DNA of 64,000 nt from Pseudomonas kuykendallii (GCF_900106975.1 NZ_FNNU01000001.1:928260-992259), one strand, 5' to 3'. Positions 17,801-26,985 are shown, counted from the stretch's first letter. Notes: a model not told the origin generated them from the letters alone. Numbers and translations: made by a program.

Positions 17801-20800
17801 GGCCTGTCCGAGGCACACCCCGAGGTCACCGAGCCGCAGGTCGAGGACAAGCCGCTGTCGATGGCCGACGTCATGGCCGCGCCGAGCCAGGCAATAAACC
17901 CGCCGGCGCGCGAAGTGCCGCCGAGTCTGCTGCCGCCGCCCGCCGACGAAGAACCGATGGACGAGGAACTGCTGGAAGTCTTCATCGAAGAGGCCGGCGA
18001 AGTCATGGAAACCATCGCCGAGTACCTGCCGAAGTGGCAGGCCGACCTCGCCGACAAGGCGGCGCTCACCGAACTGCGCCGCGCCTTCCACACGCTCAAG
18101 GGCAGTGGCCGGATGGTTCGTGCGCTGGTCATCGGCGAACTCGCCTGGTCGATCGAGAACCTGCTCAACCGCGTGCTGGACAGGAGCATCGAGCCTGATG
18201 AGCCGGTGCAGCAGGTGATCCTCGGCGTGGTCGCGCTGATGCCCGAACTGGTCGAGGAGTTCGCCGCCAGGGCGCAGCGCCAGCGCGACGACGTCGATCA
18301 GCTCGCGGCCATCGCCCACGCACTGGCGAGGGGGCAGACACCACCGCGTTTTAGTGACGGCCCGGACAGCGTCGCCACGTCCGCGGCCGTAACCACGGCG
18401 GCAACTTCGCAGGATGCCACTGAAGAAGCCGAGGAAGGCCTGGACCCGCAGTTGCTGGAGATCTTCCGCAACGAGGCGGACGCTCATCTGGATACCCTGA
18501 GGAAGTTTCTCGCCGCCTGTGCGGAGGAACTCCCGCGGCCGGTCAACGACGAACTGCAACGCGCGCTGCATACCCTCAAGGGCAGCTCGCACATGGCCGG
18601 CATCCTGCCGATGGCGGAAATCGCCGCGCCGCTGGAGCGCATGGTCAAGGAGCTCAAGGCCAACCTGATTCCACTGGATCTGGCCGAGGCCGAATTGCTG
18701 CGTGACGCCGAGGCGCTGTTCCGCGAGGGGCTGGCGCAGTTGGAGACGCATCCGTTCCGCCCGATCGAGGGCGCCGATGCGCTCATCGCCCGCGTGCAGA
18801 AGCTCCTGAGCGAACGCCTGGAGGCTGCGCAGAGCGCGCGTAGCGGCGAGTCGGGCAGCGCCCGCGATCCGCAGATGATCGCGCTGTTCCTCGCCGAAGG
18901 CATGGACATCCTGCTGGACGCCTCCGACCTGCTCGATCGCTGGCACGAACACCCCGCCGAACGCCAGGAGCTGGGCGCGCTGCGCGAAGAACTGAGCACG
19001 CTCGGGCGCGGCGCGCGGATGGCCGAGCTGCCGCAGATCGACGAGCTGTGCCAGGCGCTGCTGGACACCTACAGCGCGGTGCAGGACGGCCGCCGCACGG
19101 TCAGCCCGGCGTTCTTCCGGGAAGTCGACCTGTCCCACGAGGCGCTCGTCGGAATGATGGATCAGGTCGCCGCCGGCCAGCAGGTAACCGCTCAGCCGGA
19201 GCGCGTGCAAGCGTTGCGCGCCCTGCTCGATGAGGTCGAGCAGGTTCCTGGCGAACTGCCGTCCGCGCTCGTGGAACAGGGCGAGGAGGCCGCCGCGCAG
19301 GATGCGCAGGGCTGGGGCGAGCCCGACGGCGAGACGGCTGTCGAGGCGGCGGTCGAGCAGCGCATGAGTCACGACCTGCCGGCCGTGCAGGCGCGCGTCA
19401 GCTCGCTGGACGAGGAAATGGTCGACATCTTCCTCGAGGAAGCCGTGGATATCCTCGACAGCTCGGGCCAGGCCCTGCAGCGCTGGGTCAACGACCCGGA
19501 AAACCATCTGGTGCTGTCATCCCTGCATCGCGACCTGCACACCCTGCGCGGTGGCGCGCAGATGGCCGAGATCAATCCGATCGGCGAACTCGCCCATGAA
19601 CTCGAAAGCCTCTATGAGGGGCTGCTCGACCGCCGTTACGGGGTCAGCGCCGAGCTGGTCGCACTGTTGCGCCGCAGCCACGACTGCCTGGCCATCCTGC
19701 TCGACCAGTTGAAGGCGAACCAGCCGCTGGCGGCGGCCGATACCCTGATCAGCATCGTCCGCGATTTCCGCTCCAGCGGCGCGGCGATGGCCCACGCGCA
19801 TCAGCTTCCGCCATCGGAAGTGTCGTCGGAGCCGGCCGAGGATGCCGCGCACAGCGTCGAGCCCGAAGCGGACACCGACGAACCGCTGGTCTTCGAAGCG
19901 GCACCGGAGGACACCCCGGCGTCCGCGCCGACCCCGAAGCCGGTGGTGGTCGAGGACGAACGCGACTACGAACTGGTGGACATCTTCCTCGAGGAAGGTT
20001 TCGACATCATCGACAGCGCCGGCGCCGCCTTGCAGCGCTGGATGGGCGATGTCGACAACAGTGTCGATCTGGAGGCCCTGCAGCGCGACCTGCACACCCT
20101 CAAGGGCGGCGCGCGGATGGCCGAGATCCGCGAGATCGGTGACCTCGCGCACGAGCTGGAATTTCTCTACGAAGGCCTTTGCGGCGGGCGCCTGCGTGCC
20201 AGTCAGCCGCTGTTCGGGCTGCTCCAGGCCTGCCACGACCGTCTTGCCGACATGCTCGAAGCGGTGCGCGAGCGCTCGGCCGTGCCGGGCGGCGACGACC
20301 TCATCGAGGCGATCCGCCGTTGGCGCGCCAACCCCGACGAGCAGCTCAGCGTGCCCACCAGCGTGCGCTTGCAGCCGGCCCCGAGCCCTGTCGAGGAGGA
20401 CGAGGGCGCCGAGGCGGAAATCCTCGACATCTTCCTCGAAGAGGCCGACGAGCTGCTGGAAGCCCTGGAAGCCGCGCTTGGCAGCTGGGAAGACAAGCCC
20501 AACGACAGCGAGCCGATCGATGAGATGCTTCGCGTACTGCATACCCTCAAGGGCGGCGCGCGCCTGGCCGGCCAGAAGACCCTCGGCGACCTGACCCACG
20601 CCCTGGAGCAGCGCCTCGGCGAGGCCCTGCTGCAGGGCGCGCCCTGGCCACAAAGCCTGGTGCTGGACGTGCAGTCGGGCTTCGAAGGGTTGCAGAAGGA
20701 GGTCGATGGTCTGCGCCGGCGCCTGGCGCAGAGCGACGAGGCGGCCGAGCAGGTGACGGCCGAACCGGGCGGCGCGCTGGTGCTGGACGCGCCCATCGTG

Positions 20801-22738
20801 GCGGCCAGCCAGGCCGCCGGCACGACCAGAGAGAACCGCGTGCTGCCGTTCGTCCGCCGTGCCCAGGAAGCCGCGCAGCAGGACAACGCGCGGCGCGGCC
20901 CGCAGGAGCTGGTCAAGGTGCCCGCCGAATTGCTCGAAGGGCTGGTCAACCTGGCCGGGGAAACCTCCATCTTCCGCGGCCGGGTCGAACAGCAGGTGAG
21001 CGACGTCGGTTTCACCCTCGGCGAGATGGAAGCGACCATCGAACGGGTGCGCGACCAGTTGCGCCGCCTGGACACCGAAACCCAGGCGCAGATCCTCAGC
21101 CGCTACCAAGCCGAGGCCGAGCGCGCCGGCTACGAGGATTTCGATCCGCTGGAGATGGACCGCCACTCGCAGCTGCAGCAGCTGTCGCGCGCGCTGTTCG
21201 AGTCCGCCTCCGACCTGCTCGACCTCAAGGAAACCCTGGCCGCGCGCAACCGCGACGCGGAAACCCTGCTGCTGCAGCAGGCGCGGGTCAACACCGAGCT
21301 GCAGGAAGGCCTGATGCGCACGCGCATGGTGCCGTTCGACCGCCTGGTGCCGCGCCTGCGGCGGATCGTCCGCCAGGTCGCCAGCGAGTTGGGTAAGCAG
21401 GTCGAGTTCGTCGTCGGCAACGCCGAGGGCGAGATGGACCGCAGCGTGCTCGAACGCATCGTCGCACCGCTCGAGCACATGCTGCGCAACGCCGTCGACC
21501 ACGGTATCGAGAGCGCCGAGCGGCGCCAGGCGGCCGGCAAGCCGGCGCAGGGGACGATTCGCCTCAACCTCGGCCGCGAGGGCGGCGACATCCTCCTCAC
21601 CCTGGCCGACGACGGTGCGGGCATCCGCCTCGAAGCGGTGCGCCGCAAGGCCATCGAGCGCGGGCTGATGAGCGATACCTCGGAAATCTCCGATCACGAC
21701 GTGCTGCAGTTCATCCTCGAGGCCGGTTTCTCCACCGCGGAGAAGGTCACGCAGATTTCCGGGCGCGGCGTCGGCATGGACGTGGTGCATTCGGAGGTCA
21801 AGCAGCTCGGCGGTTCGATGAGCATCGACTCGACGCCGGGCGAGGGCACGCGCTTCCAGATCCGCCTGCCGTTCACCGTGTCGGTGAACCGCGCGCTGAT
21901 GGTGTATTCCGGCGAGGACCTCTACGCCATCCCGCTGAACACCATCGAGGGCATCGTGCGGGTCTCGCCGTACGAGCTGGAAGCCTATTACGCGCCCGAT
22001 GCGCCGCGCTTCGAGTACGCCGGCCAGCCCTACGAGCTGCGCTACCTCGGCGACCTGCTGAGCAATGGCCAGCAGCCCAAGCTGATCGGCCAGAGCCTGC
22101 CGCTGCCAGTGATCCTGGTGCGTTCGGCGGAATACTCGGTGGCGGTGCAGGTGGACAGCCTGGCCGGTTCGCGGGAGATCGTGGTGAAGGGCCTCGGCCC
22201 GCAGTTCGCCGGCGTGCCGGGGATTTCCGGCGCGACCATCCTCGGCGACGGCCGCGTGGTGGTGATTCTCGACCTGCTGGCGACCATCCGCGCGCTGCAG
22301 GCACGCCAGACGCATCTGTTGCCGCATGGCGGCGGCCCGCTCGGCGGCGAAGTGGAGAGCGAACGGCCGGCGCTGGTGATGGTGGTGGACGACTCGGTCA
22401 CCGTGCGCAAGGTCACCAGCCGCCTGCTCGAGCGCAACGGCATGAACGTGCTGACCGCCAAGGACGGCGTCGATGCCATCGCCCAACTGCAGGAGCAGAA
22501 GCCGGACATCATGCTGCTGGACATCGAGATGCCGCGCATGGACGGCTTCGAGGTGGCCACGCTGGTGCGTCACGACGAGCGCCTGAAGGACCTGCCGATC
22601 ATCATGATCACCTCGCGTACCGGCGAAAAACACCGCGAGCGGGCGATGGCCATCGGCGTCAACGAATACCTGGGCAAGCCCTATCAGGAATCGCTCCTGC
22701 TCGAGTGCATCCAGCAACTGGTCAAATCCCATGAGTGA
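14900..22738 (+). CDS. chpA: ChpA, multi-Hpt CheA-type hybrid histidine kinase
   Basis: Central kinase of the Pil-Chp system, 2612 residues (P. aeruginosa ChpA is about 2470). Hpt-type sites: His49 (YVHQVQG), His1064, His1224, His1547, His1732 and His1881 in L/F-H-T-L-(K/R)-G motifs. Ser1366 replaces His in LSTLGRG (Spt), and a degenerate Thr-type unit lies near residue 530. Then come dimerisation, ATPase (EHMLRNAVDHGIE ~2190, DDGAGI ~2235, GRGVGMD ~2289), CheW and a C-terminal receiver (acidic pair MVVDDS, acceptor in LLDIEMP ~2540). An acidic linker (about 575-1015) contains internal repeats. The ATG at 14900 follows GGAG; an ATG at 14885 overlaps the pilK stop and would add 5 residues. Confidence 0.97.
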   Translation: MGDRHDYVALEWVKGEIAETLKQARQALEAFVENPQDSTRMSFCLTYVHQVQGTLQMVEFYGAALLAEEMERLAQALMEGRVNNQREALEVLMQAILQLPTYLERVQSARRDLPMVVLPLLNDLRAARGENLMSETSLFSPDLSAALPAVSPDALERLHNAELLPLLRKLRQMQQVALVGVLRNQDLPTNLGYMARVFARLEGLCQGAPLGPLWQISSGLVEGLSNGGVANGTSVRGLLRQVDKELKRLVEQGADGINQAASDELTKNLLFYIAKAPVQSPRIRALKDHYRLDDALPDSELVDEERARLAGPDRDAMRSVVAALCEELVRVKDSLDLFVRSDRTGVAELDGLRAPLKQIADTLAMLGFGQPRKVILDQLDVVHQLSMGNGEPTDAALMDIAGALLYVEATLAGMVGQSDDGAGEESHLPTTDVAQIHQLVIKEARTGLEQAKDAIIEFIASQWNHEHLARVPELLTQVRGGLAMIPLERAAELLRACNRYIEEQLLARKAVPNWQSLDTLADAITSVEYYLERLSEDHAAQGDMILDVAEESLGNLGYALVRKPILPLPETAEESPAALDDPLDEIEVIADEADHPLDDELLPAAEPDAPLLVPVPLDELSEPIDVLPLEPGESLDEVQPHAALAEAPGVLPTDVESESESESELSALSDPLQEMELLAAEAEELVEDELEPAPSAEESAPILAHVDEEAEPSPVDAAVQSPSSVLAPEPEQATPADTDHWDLGEPLPEPAAELDSPIDSLSAQDAQIEPLAAPPTLTEVQSADLPLADADHWDLGEPLPGSDGQTGELDAVPDAPAPQADTEAFELPPLDLAAEPAAPELHAENWDLGEPVAAEPAVVDFSLDLPLDELPPVTGAQDEVSLELLPDEPATLPGLDDSWDLGELAPEEPVADFGLNLPLDELPPVIGAQDDITLELPELSFESLDEGGLSFDERDIAALELPEVELPGLSEAHPEVTEPQVEDKPLSMADVMAAPSQAINPPAREVPPSLLPPPADEEPMDEELLEVFIEEAGEVMETIAEYLPKWQADLADKAALTELRRAFHTLKGSGRMVRALVIGELAWSIENLLNRVLDRSIEPDEPVQQVILGVVALMPELVEEFAARAQRQRDDVDQLAAIAHALARGQTPPRFSDGPDSVATSAAVTTAATSQDATEEAEEGLDPQLLEIFRNEADAHLDTLRKFLAACAEELPRPVNDELQRALHTLKGSSHMAGILPMAEIAAPLERMVKELKANLIPLDLAEAELLRDAEALFREGLAQLETHPFRPIEGADALIARVQKLLSERLEAAQSARSGESGSARDPQMIALFLAEGMDILLDASDLLDRWHEHPAERQELGALREELSTLGRGARMAELPQIDELCQALLDTYSAVQDGRRTVSPAFFREVDLSHEALVGMMDQVAAGQQVTAQPERVQALRALLDEVEQVPGELPSALVEQGEEAAAQDAQGWGEPDGETAVEAAVEQRMSHDLPAVQARVSSLDEEMVDIFLEEAVDILDSSGQALQRWVNDPENHLVLSSLHRDLHTLRGGAQMAEINPIGELAHELESLYEGLLDRRYGVSAELVALLRRSHDCLAILLDQLKANQPLAAADTLISIVRDFRSSGAAMAHAHQLPPSEVSSEPAEDAAHSVEPEADTDEPLVFEAAPEDTPASAPTPKPVVVEDERDYELVDIFLEEGFDIIDSAGAALQRWMGDVDNSVDLEALQRDLHTLKGGARMAEIREIGDLAHELEFLYEGLCGGRLRASQPLFGLLQACHDRLADMLEAVRERSAVPGGDDLIEAIRRWRANPDEQLSVPTSVRLQPAPSPVEEDEGAEAEILDIFLEEADELLEALEAALGSWEDKPNDSEPIDEMLRVLHTLKGGARLAGQKTLGDLTHALEQRLGEALLQGAPWPQSLVLDVQSGFEGLQKEVDGLRRRLAQSDEAAEQVTAEPGGALVLDAPIVAASQAAGTTRENRVLPFVRRAQEAAQQDNARRGPQELVKVPAELLEGLVNLAGETSIFRGRVEQQVSDVGFTLGEMEATIERVRDQLRRLDTETQAQILSRYQAEAERAGYEDFDPLEMDRHSQLQQLSRALFESASDLLDLKETLAARNRDAETLLLQQARVNTELQEGLMRTRMVPFDRLVPRLRRIVRQVASELGKQVEFVVGNAEGEMDRSVLERIVAPLEHMLRNAVDHGIESAERRQAAGKPAQGTIRLNLGREGGDILLTLADDGAGIRLEAVRRKAIERGLMSDTSEISDHDVLQFILEAGFSTAEKVTQISGRGVGMDVVHSEVKQLGGSMSIDSTPGEGTRFQIRLPFTVSVNRALMVYSGEDLYAIPLNTIEGIVRVSPYELEAYYAPDAPRFEYAGQPYELRYLGDLLSNGQQPKLIGQSLPLPVILVRSAEYSVAVQVDSLAGSREIVVKGLGPQFAGVPGISGATILGDGRVVVILDLLATIRALQARQTHLLPHGGGPLGGEVESERPALVMVVDDSVTVRKVTSRLLERNGMNVLTAKDGVDAIAQLQEQKPDIMLLDIEMPRMDGFEVATLVRHDERLKDLPIIMITSRTGEKHRERAMAIGVNEYLGKPYQESLLLECIQQLVKSHE
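16865..16888 (+). repeat. (GAGTCC)4 hexanucleotide tandem repeat within chpA
   Basis: Four perfect copies of GAGTCC encode an (Glu-Ser)4 run in the acidic linker of ChpA. Copy-number change by slippage would keep the frame, so length variation between strains is plausible. Confidence 0.8.
17429..17715 (+). repeat. ~156-bp imperfect tandem duplication in the chpA linker
   Basis: Two neighbouring units of about 52 residues start with WDLGE and continue through LPLDELPPV(T/I)GAQD(E/D). The DNA of the units stays very similar, which suggests duplication rather than convergence. Two further DHWDLGEPLP motifs lie upstream at about 17114 and 17270. Confidence 0.75.
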
Positions 22739-23753
22739 GAAAGCGGCGGCGCGTATCGCCGTCATCGCCGACACCTCGCTGCAGCGTCACGTGCTGCAGC
22801 ATGCGCTGGCCGGCAACGGTTATCAGGTAGTGCTGAACAGCGACCCGGCGCGCCTCGACGATGCCGCGCTGGAGGCCTGCGAAACCGACCTCTGGCTGGT
22901 CGACCTGGCGCAGCAGTCGGAGGATTCCGCGCTGCTCGACAGCCTCCTCGAGCGCACCAACGCGCCGGTGCTGTTCGGCGAGGGGCATGCGCCCGAACGG
23001 CATTCGGAGCATTACCCGCGCTGGGAGCGCAGCCTGTTCGGCAAGCTCAAGCGGCTGATCGGCGACCCGGCGCAGGCGGTCGGCCCGAGCCTCGATGCGC
23101 TGCTTTCCGAGGCGCAGCGCCCGCCGCGCGTGGACCTGCCGCAGGCGCTGGCGCAGAGCCCGTTGCAGGCCGGCGAACCGGCGCGCCAGGTATGGCTGCT
23201 GGCCGCCTCGCTGGGCGGTCCGGCGGCGGTGAAGGCGTTTCTCGACGCCTTGCCGGGTGGCCTGCCGGCGGGTTTCCTCTACGCCCAGCATATCGACGCC
23301 GCATTCGAGTCGCGCTTGCCGCAGGCGGTCGGCCGGCACAGCCAGTGGCACGTCAACCCGGTGCGCCCCGGCGACAGCGTGCGCTGCGGCGAAGTCGTGG
23401 TGGTGCCGATCGGCAACGAGCTGCGCTTCGACGAAGACAGCCTCATGCAGGTCTCGACCCAGAGCTGGCCCGAGCCCTACGCGCCGTCGATCGATCAGAT
23501 GATGCTCAACCTGGCCCAGCAGTTCGGTCGCCATTGCGGCGTCATCGCCTTCAGCGGCATGGGCAGCGACGGCAGCGCCGCGGCGGCCTACGTGCGCCGC
23601 CAAGGCGCGGAAATCTGGACGCAACGCGCCGACACCTGCGCCTGCCCGAGCATGCCGGACAGCCTGCGCGAAGCGGGCTACTCCAGCCTCACCGGCGATC
23701 CCCGCGAGCTGGCCGGAGCCCTGGTGGCGCGCCTGGCCGAGGCCCTGAACTGA
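22731..23753 (+). CDS. chpB: ChpB, CheB-type methylesterase
   Basis: A 340-residue protein whose C-terminal ~180 residues form a CheB methylesterase: catalytic Ser in AASLGGPAAVK (about 161), His in LYAQHID and Asp in FSGMGSDGSAAA. It would remove methyl groups from PilJ. The N-terminal ~115 residues look like a diverged receiver (VIADTS, WLVDLAQQ, FGKLK) with some acidic residues retained; whether it is phosphorylated cannot be told. It overlaps the end of chpA by 8 bases. Confidence 0.94.
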   Translation: MSEKAAARIAVIADTSLQRHVLQHALAGNGYQVVLNSDPARLDDAALEACETDLWLVDLAQQSEDSALLDSLLERTNAPVLFGEGHAPERHSEHYPRWERSLFGKLKRLIGDPAQAVGPSLDALLSEAQRPPRVDLPQALAQSPLQAGEPARQVWLLAASLGGPAAVKAFLDALPGGLPAGFLYAQHIDAAFESRLPQAVGRHSQWHVNPVRPGDSVRCGEVVVVPIGNELRFDEDSLMQVSTQSWPEPYAPSIDQMMLNLAQQFGRHCGVIAFSGMGSDGSAAAAYVRRQGAEIWTQRADTCACPSMPDSLREAGYSSLTGDPRELAGALVARLAEALN

Positions 23754-23796
23754 TGTCCGCCCAGCCCTTCACCCCGTATTACCGGAGCCCGTCGCG

Positions 23797-24267
23797 ATGA
23801 GCCAGGCCGTCATTGAACAGAACGGCGCCGCGAGCGTCACCGGGCTGCTGCTGCCGCTGACCGACCGCACCCTGCTGGTGCCCAACGTGGCGCTGGCCGA
23901 ACTCATCACCTACCGCGCCCCGCAGACCCAGGCGGGCATGCCGGCCTGGCTGCTGGGGCAGATCGCCTGGCGCGACCTGCGCCTGCCGCTGCTGTCCTTC
24001 GAGGCGGCGTCCGGGGGCGAGGCGAAGGTGGTTCCGGGCGCGCGCGTCGCCGTGCTCAACGCCATCGGCGGGCGCTCCCACGTGAAATTCATCGCGCTGC
24101 TGATCCAGGGCATTCCCCGCTCGCTGAAGCTCGATGCCAGCCTGCGTCGGGCCGACGCGCCGCTGGCGCCGCTGGAGCTGGACGTGGTCGAGCTGGGCGA
24201 CGACCTGGCGAGAATTCCCGATCTCGCCGGGCTGGAGCAGAAGCTCGCGGATGCCGGCTTGATCTGA
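23797..24267 (+). CDS. chpC: ChpC, CheW-like adaptor
   Basis: A 156-residue CheW-like protein (GLLLPLTDRTLLVPNVALAEL ... GQIAWRDLRLPLLSFE ... RVAVLNAI). In P. aeruginosa ChpC is thought to link additional receptors to ChpA. Start support: CGGAG about 8 bases upstream. A 15-codon frame bridges from the chpB stop to this start (23753-23800). The chpD and chpE genes that follow in P. aeruginosa are absent; rimK converges from the other side after 28 bases. Confidence 0.92.
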   Translation: MSQAVIEQNGAASVTGLLLPLTDRTLLVPNVALAELITYRAPQTQAGMPAWLLGQIAWRDLRLPLLSFEAASGGEAKVVPGARVAVLNAIGGRSHVKFIALLIQGIPRSLKLDASLRRADAPLAPLELDVVELGDDLARIPDLAGLEQKLADAGLI

Positions 24268-24295
24268 GGGTAGCGAGCGTTGTGCTCGTGGCTTC

Positions 24296-25201
24296 CTAGC
24301 CCTTGCCGCGGGTGCGGGTCAGGCCGTGCTCGGCGTTCTTTTCCAGGTACTCGATGACCAGCCCGGCGACGTCCTTGCCGGTGGTCACTTCGATGCCTTC
24401 CAGACCCGGTGAGGAGTTCACCTCCATCACCAGCGGGCCGTGGTTCGAGCGCAGGATGTCGACGCCGGCCACCGAGAGCCCCATCACCTTGGCCGCACGG
24501 ATCGCCGTCATGCGCTCCTCCGGGGTGATCTTGATCAGGCTGGCGGTGCCGCCGCGGTGGAGGTTGGAGCGGAATTCGCCGGGCGCGGCCTGACGCTTCA
24601 TCGAGGCGATCACCTTGTCGCCGACCACGAAGCAGCGGATGTCGGCACCGCCGGCTTCCTTGATGTACTCCTGCACCATGATGTCCTGCTTCAGGCCCAT
24701 GAACGCCTCGATCACCGATTCCGCCGCCTTCTCCGTCTCGCAGAGCACCACGCCGATGCCCTGGGTGCCTTCCAGCACCTTGATTACCAAGGGCGCGCCG
24801 TTGACCATGCGGATCAGGTCCGGCACGTCGTCAGGTGAGTGGGCGAAGCCGGTGACCGGCAGGCCGATGCCCTTGCGCGAGAGCAGTTGCAGCGAGCGCA
24901 GCTTGTCCCGCGAGCGGCTGATCGCCACCGACTCGTTGAGCGGGAACACGCCCATCATCTCGAACTGGCGCAGCACCGCGCAGCCGTAGAAGGTCACCGA
25001 GGCGCCAATCCGCGGGATCACCGCGTCGAAGCCTTCCAACGGGCCGCCGCGGTAGTGGATCTGCGGCTTGTGGCTGGCGATGTTCATGTAGGCGCGCAGG
25101 GTGTCGATCACCTGCATCTCGTGACCGCGCGCCTGGCCGGCCTCCACCAGTCGTCGGGTCGAATACAGGCGCGGATTGCGCGACAGCACGGCGATCTTCA
25201 T
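24296..25201 (-). CDS. rimK: RimK, ribosomal protein S6 glutamate ligase
   Basis: ATP-grasp ligase of 301 residues that adds glutamates to the C-terminus of ribosomal protein S6. N-terminal [21 protein letters not shown], the ATP-grasp block [19 protein letters not shown], and the metal-binding [13 protein letters not shown] are all present. In P. fluorescens RimK acts with RimA and RimB to retune the proteome under c-di-GMP control. Here only rimB precedes it, coupled by an ATGA overlap; no rimA is adjacent. Confidence 0.96.
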   Translation of the reverse strand: MKIAVLSRNPRLYSTRRLVEAGQARGHEMQVIDTLRAYMNIASHKPQIHYRGGPLEGFDAVIPRIGASVTFYGCAVLRQFEMMGVFPLNESVAISRSRDKLRSLQLLSRKGIGLPVTGFAHSPDDVPDLIRMVNGAPLVIKVLEGTQGIGVVLCETEKAAESVIEAFMGLKQDIMVQEYIKEAGGADIRCFVVGDKVIASMKRQAAPGEFRSNLHRGGTASLIKITPEERMTAIRAAKVMGLSVAGVDILRSNHGPLVMEVNSSPGLEGIEVTTGKDVAGLVIEYLEKNAEHGLTRTRGKG

Positions 25202-25665
25202 TGGGCACCGGGAGAAGTGAGTATCTGGGGTTTGTTGAGCAGGTAGGCGTGCGCGGGATTGACCAGCAATCGACCGTCGACCAGCGCTTTCGATCCCAAC
25301 AGCACGCGATATCGCATGGTTTTCCTGCAGGTCAGGGTGAATTCCACCGGCCATGCCCGTTCACCCAGCGCGAGCAGGGTGCGGATCACGTAACGGGCCT
25401 GGGCCTGGCCATTGGAGCTCTTGATCGTCTTGCGCGTCACAATCGGCGCTTCGCAGCGGTGGCGCCGCTGCACCAGCGTGCCGATGTGCGCGTTGAAGCG
25501 TACCCAGCGTTCGCCGTCGCGCTCGAACTCGCTGATCTCGGTGGCATGCAGCGCCGAGGTGCTGGCGCCGGTGTCGATCTTCGCGCGCAGGCCGACGACA
25601 CCCAGGTCGGGCAGGGCGATCCACTCGCGCAGGCCGGTCACGCAAAAGGCTTCGGGGCTATCCAA
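25198..25665 (-). CDS. rimB: RimB-like retropepsin-type aspartic protease (ATP-dependent zinc protease family)
   Basis: A 155-residue protein with the aspartic-protease-like motif [13 protein letters not shown] (Asp about 32) and the closing block [19 protein letters not shown]. The family is often labelled 'ATP-dependent zinc protease' but the fold resembles retropepsin. Overlap with rimK by ATGA supports the RimB role of removing or limiting glutamate tails on S6. An exported paralogue lies at 54872-55396. Confidence 0.9.
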   Translation of the reverse strand: MDSPEAFCVTGLREWIALPDLGVVGLRAKIDTGASTSALHATEISEFERDGERWVRFNAHIGTLVQRRHRCEAPIVTRKTIKSSNGQAQARYVIRTLLALGERAWPVEFTLTCRKTMRYRVLLGSKALVDGRLLVNPAHAYLLNKPQILTSPGAQ

Positions 25666-25797
25666 AGGCGGCTTCCTCTCAGGAAGGCGGCATTCTAGTG
25701 AGCCCGCATGACAACTGCACGCAGCGGGCTTACCGGTGGTTTACCGCGGGGGACATTTCATGGTGCGATGACCGCACCCTACACAATCGGAACCCGC

Positions 25798-26190
25798 ATG
25801 AGCGAGAAAGACGACGACAAAGTGCGCCTGGACAAGTGGCTCTGGGCGGCCCGCTTCTACAAGACCCGGGCGCTGGCCAAGGCGGCCATCGAAGGCGGAA
25901 AGGTGCACTGCCGCGGCGAGCGCTGCAAACCGAGCAAGGAGCCGAAGATCGGCGAGGAACTGACCCTGCGTACCGGCTTCGACGAGCGCACGGTGCGCAT
26001 TCTGGCGCTATCGGTGGTGCGCCGCGGCGCACCCGAGGCGCAGACCCTCTACGAGGAAACCGCCGAGAGCGTCGAGCGCCGCGAACAGGCCGCGGCGCAG
26101 CGCAAGGCCGGCAGTCTGGGCGTCACCACCGACGGCCGGCCGAGCAAGAAGCAGCGTCGTCAGCTGTTCACCTTCCGCGACAGCCACTGA
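25798..26190 (+). CDS. hslR: Hsp15 (HslR), ribosome-associated heat shock S4 protein
   Basis: A 130-residue S4-domain RNA-binding protein: VRLDKWLWAARFYKTRALAKAAIEGGKVHCRGERCKPSK, followed by a basic tail (GRPSKKQRRQLFTF). Hsp15 rescues 50S subunits carrying a stalled nascent chain. The ATG at 25798 gives the family N-terminus; the frame is open further upstream but that extension is not conserved-looking. Confidence 0.94.
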   Translation: MSEKDDDKVRLDKWLWAARFYKTRALAKAAIEGGKVHCRGERCKPSKEPKIGEELTLRTGFDERTVRILALSVVRRGAPEAQTLYEETAESVERREQAAAQRKAGSLGVTTDGRPSKKQRRQLFTFRDSH

Positions 26191-26196
26191 GGTACT

Positions 26197-26985
26197 TCAG
26201 TCGCCGCGGACCAGCGCCATCCGGCCGATCATCGGCAGGCGCGCGAGCAGGGCGAACAGCGGCGCGGTGAGGCGTTCCAGGGCATGGCTGCAGTGGCTCG
26301 CGTAGGGCGTGCAGCAACCCCAGGCGATGGCCAGCAGGCTGAGGAACAGGCCGCCGACGAAGTCGTCCGAGCCCCAGTGCGCGCCGGCGACCAGGCGCGG
26401 CAGCATGAACAGCGTGGCCAGGCCCCAGATCACCAGCAGCCGCCAGCCGCGGGCGAAGAAGCTGAGGAACAGCGCCCAGAGCAGCAGCACCGAGGCGTGG
26501 TCGCCGGGGAAGCTGCGCTCGGATGCGTCCTTGAGCTCCCAGCGGTCCCAGTCCGGGAACAGCTCGCTCAGGCGCACGGCGCCGTCGATCACCAGCGACG
26601 GGCTGGCGTGCTGCCAGTCCAGCAGCTTGGCCAGCGCGGTGAATCCGGTGCGCACCAGCAACAGCAGGAGCAGGATCGCGACGAAGGCGAACAGCGCACG
26701 GCGCACCTCGTTGCCGGGGAACACCCAGCCGCGGTGCAGCAGGAAACTCAGCATGATCAGCCCGGCGGCGACGTCCATCGGCCGCAGGCTGCCAATCGCC
26801 CAGGTCTTCGCCCACCAGCCACCGTCCGCCAGTGGCGTGTTGAGCAGGCGGAATAACTGGTCGTCGAAGTGGTCCCACAACAGGCGGGTCGGTTCCCACA
26901 CCCAGCTGGCCAGCAGCAGGGCGGCGAATAGATGGCAAAGCAGCAGCGGCCGCATGCGCCAGGAGGCGCGCAGTAAAGTGGTCAT
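26197..26985 (-). CDS. PAP2-family membrane phosphatase
   Basis: A 262-residue integral membrane protein with about six hydrophobic helices. PAP2 motifs are visible: SERSFPGDHAS (C2, His near 165) and PRLVAGAHWGSDDFVGG (C3, His and Asp). Substrate cannot be told; candidates are lipid phosphates such as undecaprenyl pyrophosphate or lipid A phosphate. It is convergent with hslR, 6 bases apart, and divergent from hslO. An AAGATGA ribosome site precedes the ATG at 26985. Confidence 0.86.
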   Translation of the reverse strand: MTTLLRASWRMRPLLLCHLFAALLLASWVWEPTRLLWDHFDDQLFRLLNTPLADGGWWAKTWAIGSLRPMDVAAGLIMLSFLLHRGWVFPGNEVRRALFAFVAILLLLLLVRTGFTALAKLLDWQHASPSLVIDGAVRLSELFPDWDRWELKDASERSFPGDHASVLLLWALFLSFFARGWRLLVIWGLATLFMLPRLVAGAHWGSDDFVGGLFLSLLAIAWGCCTPYASHCSHALERLTAPLFALLARLPMIGRMALVRGD

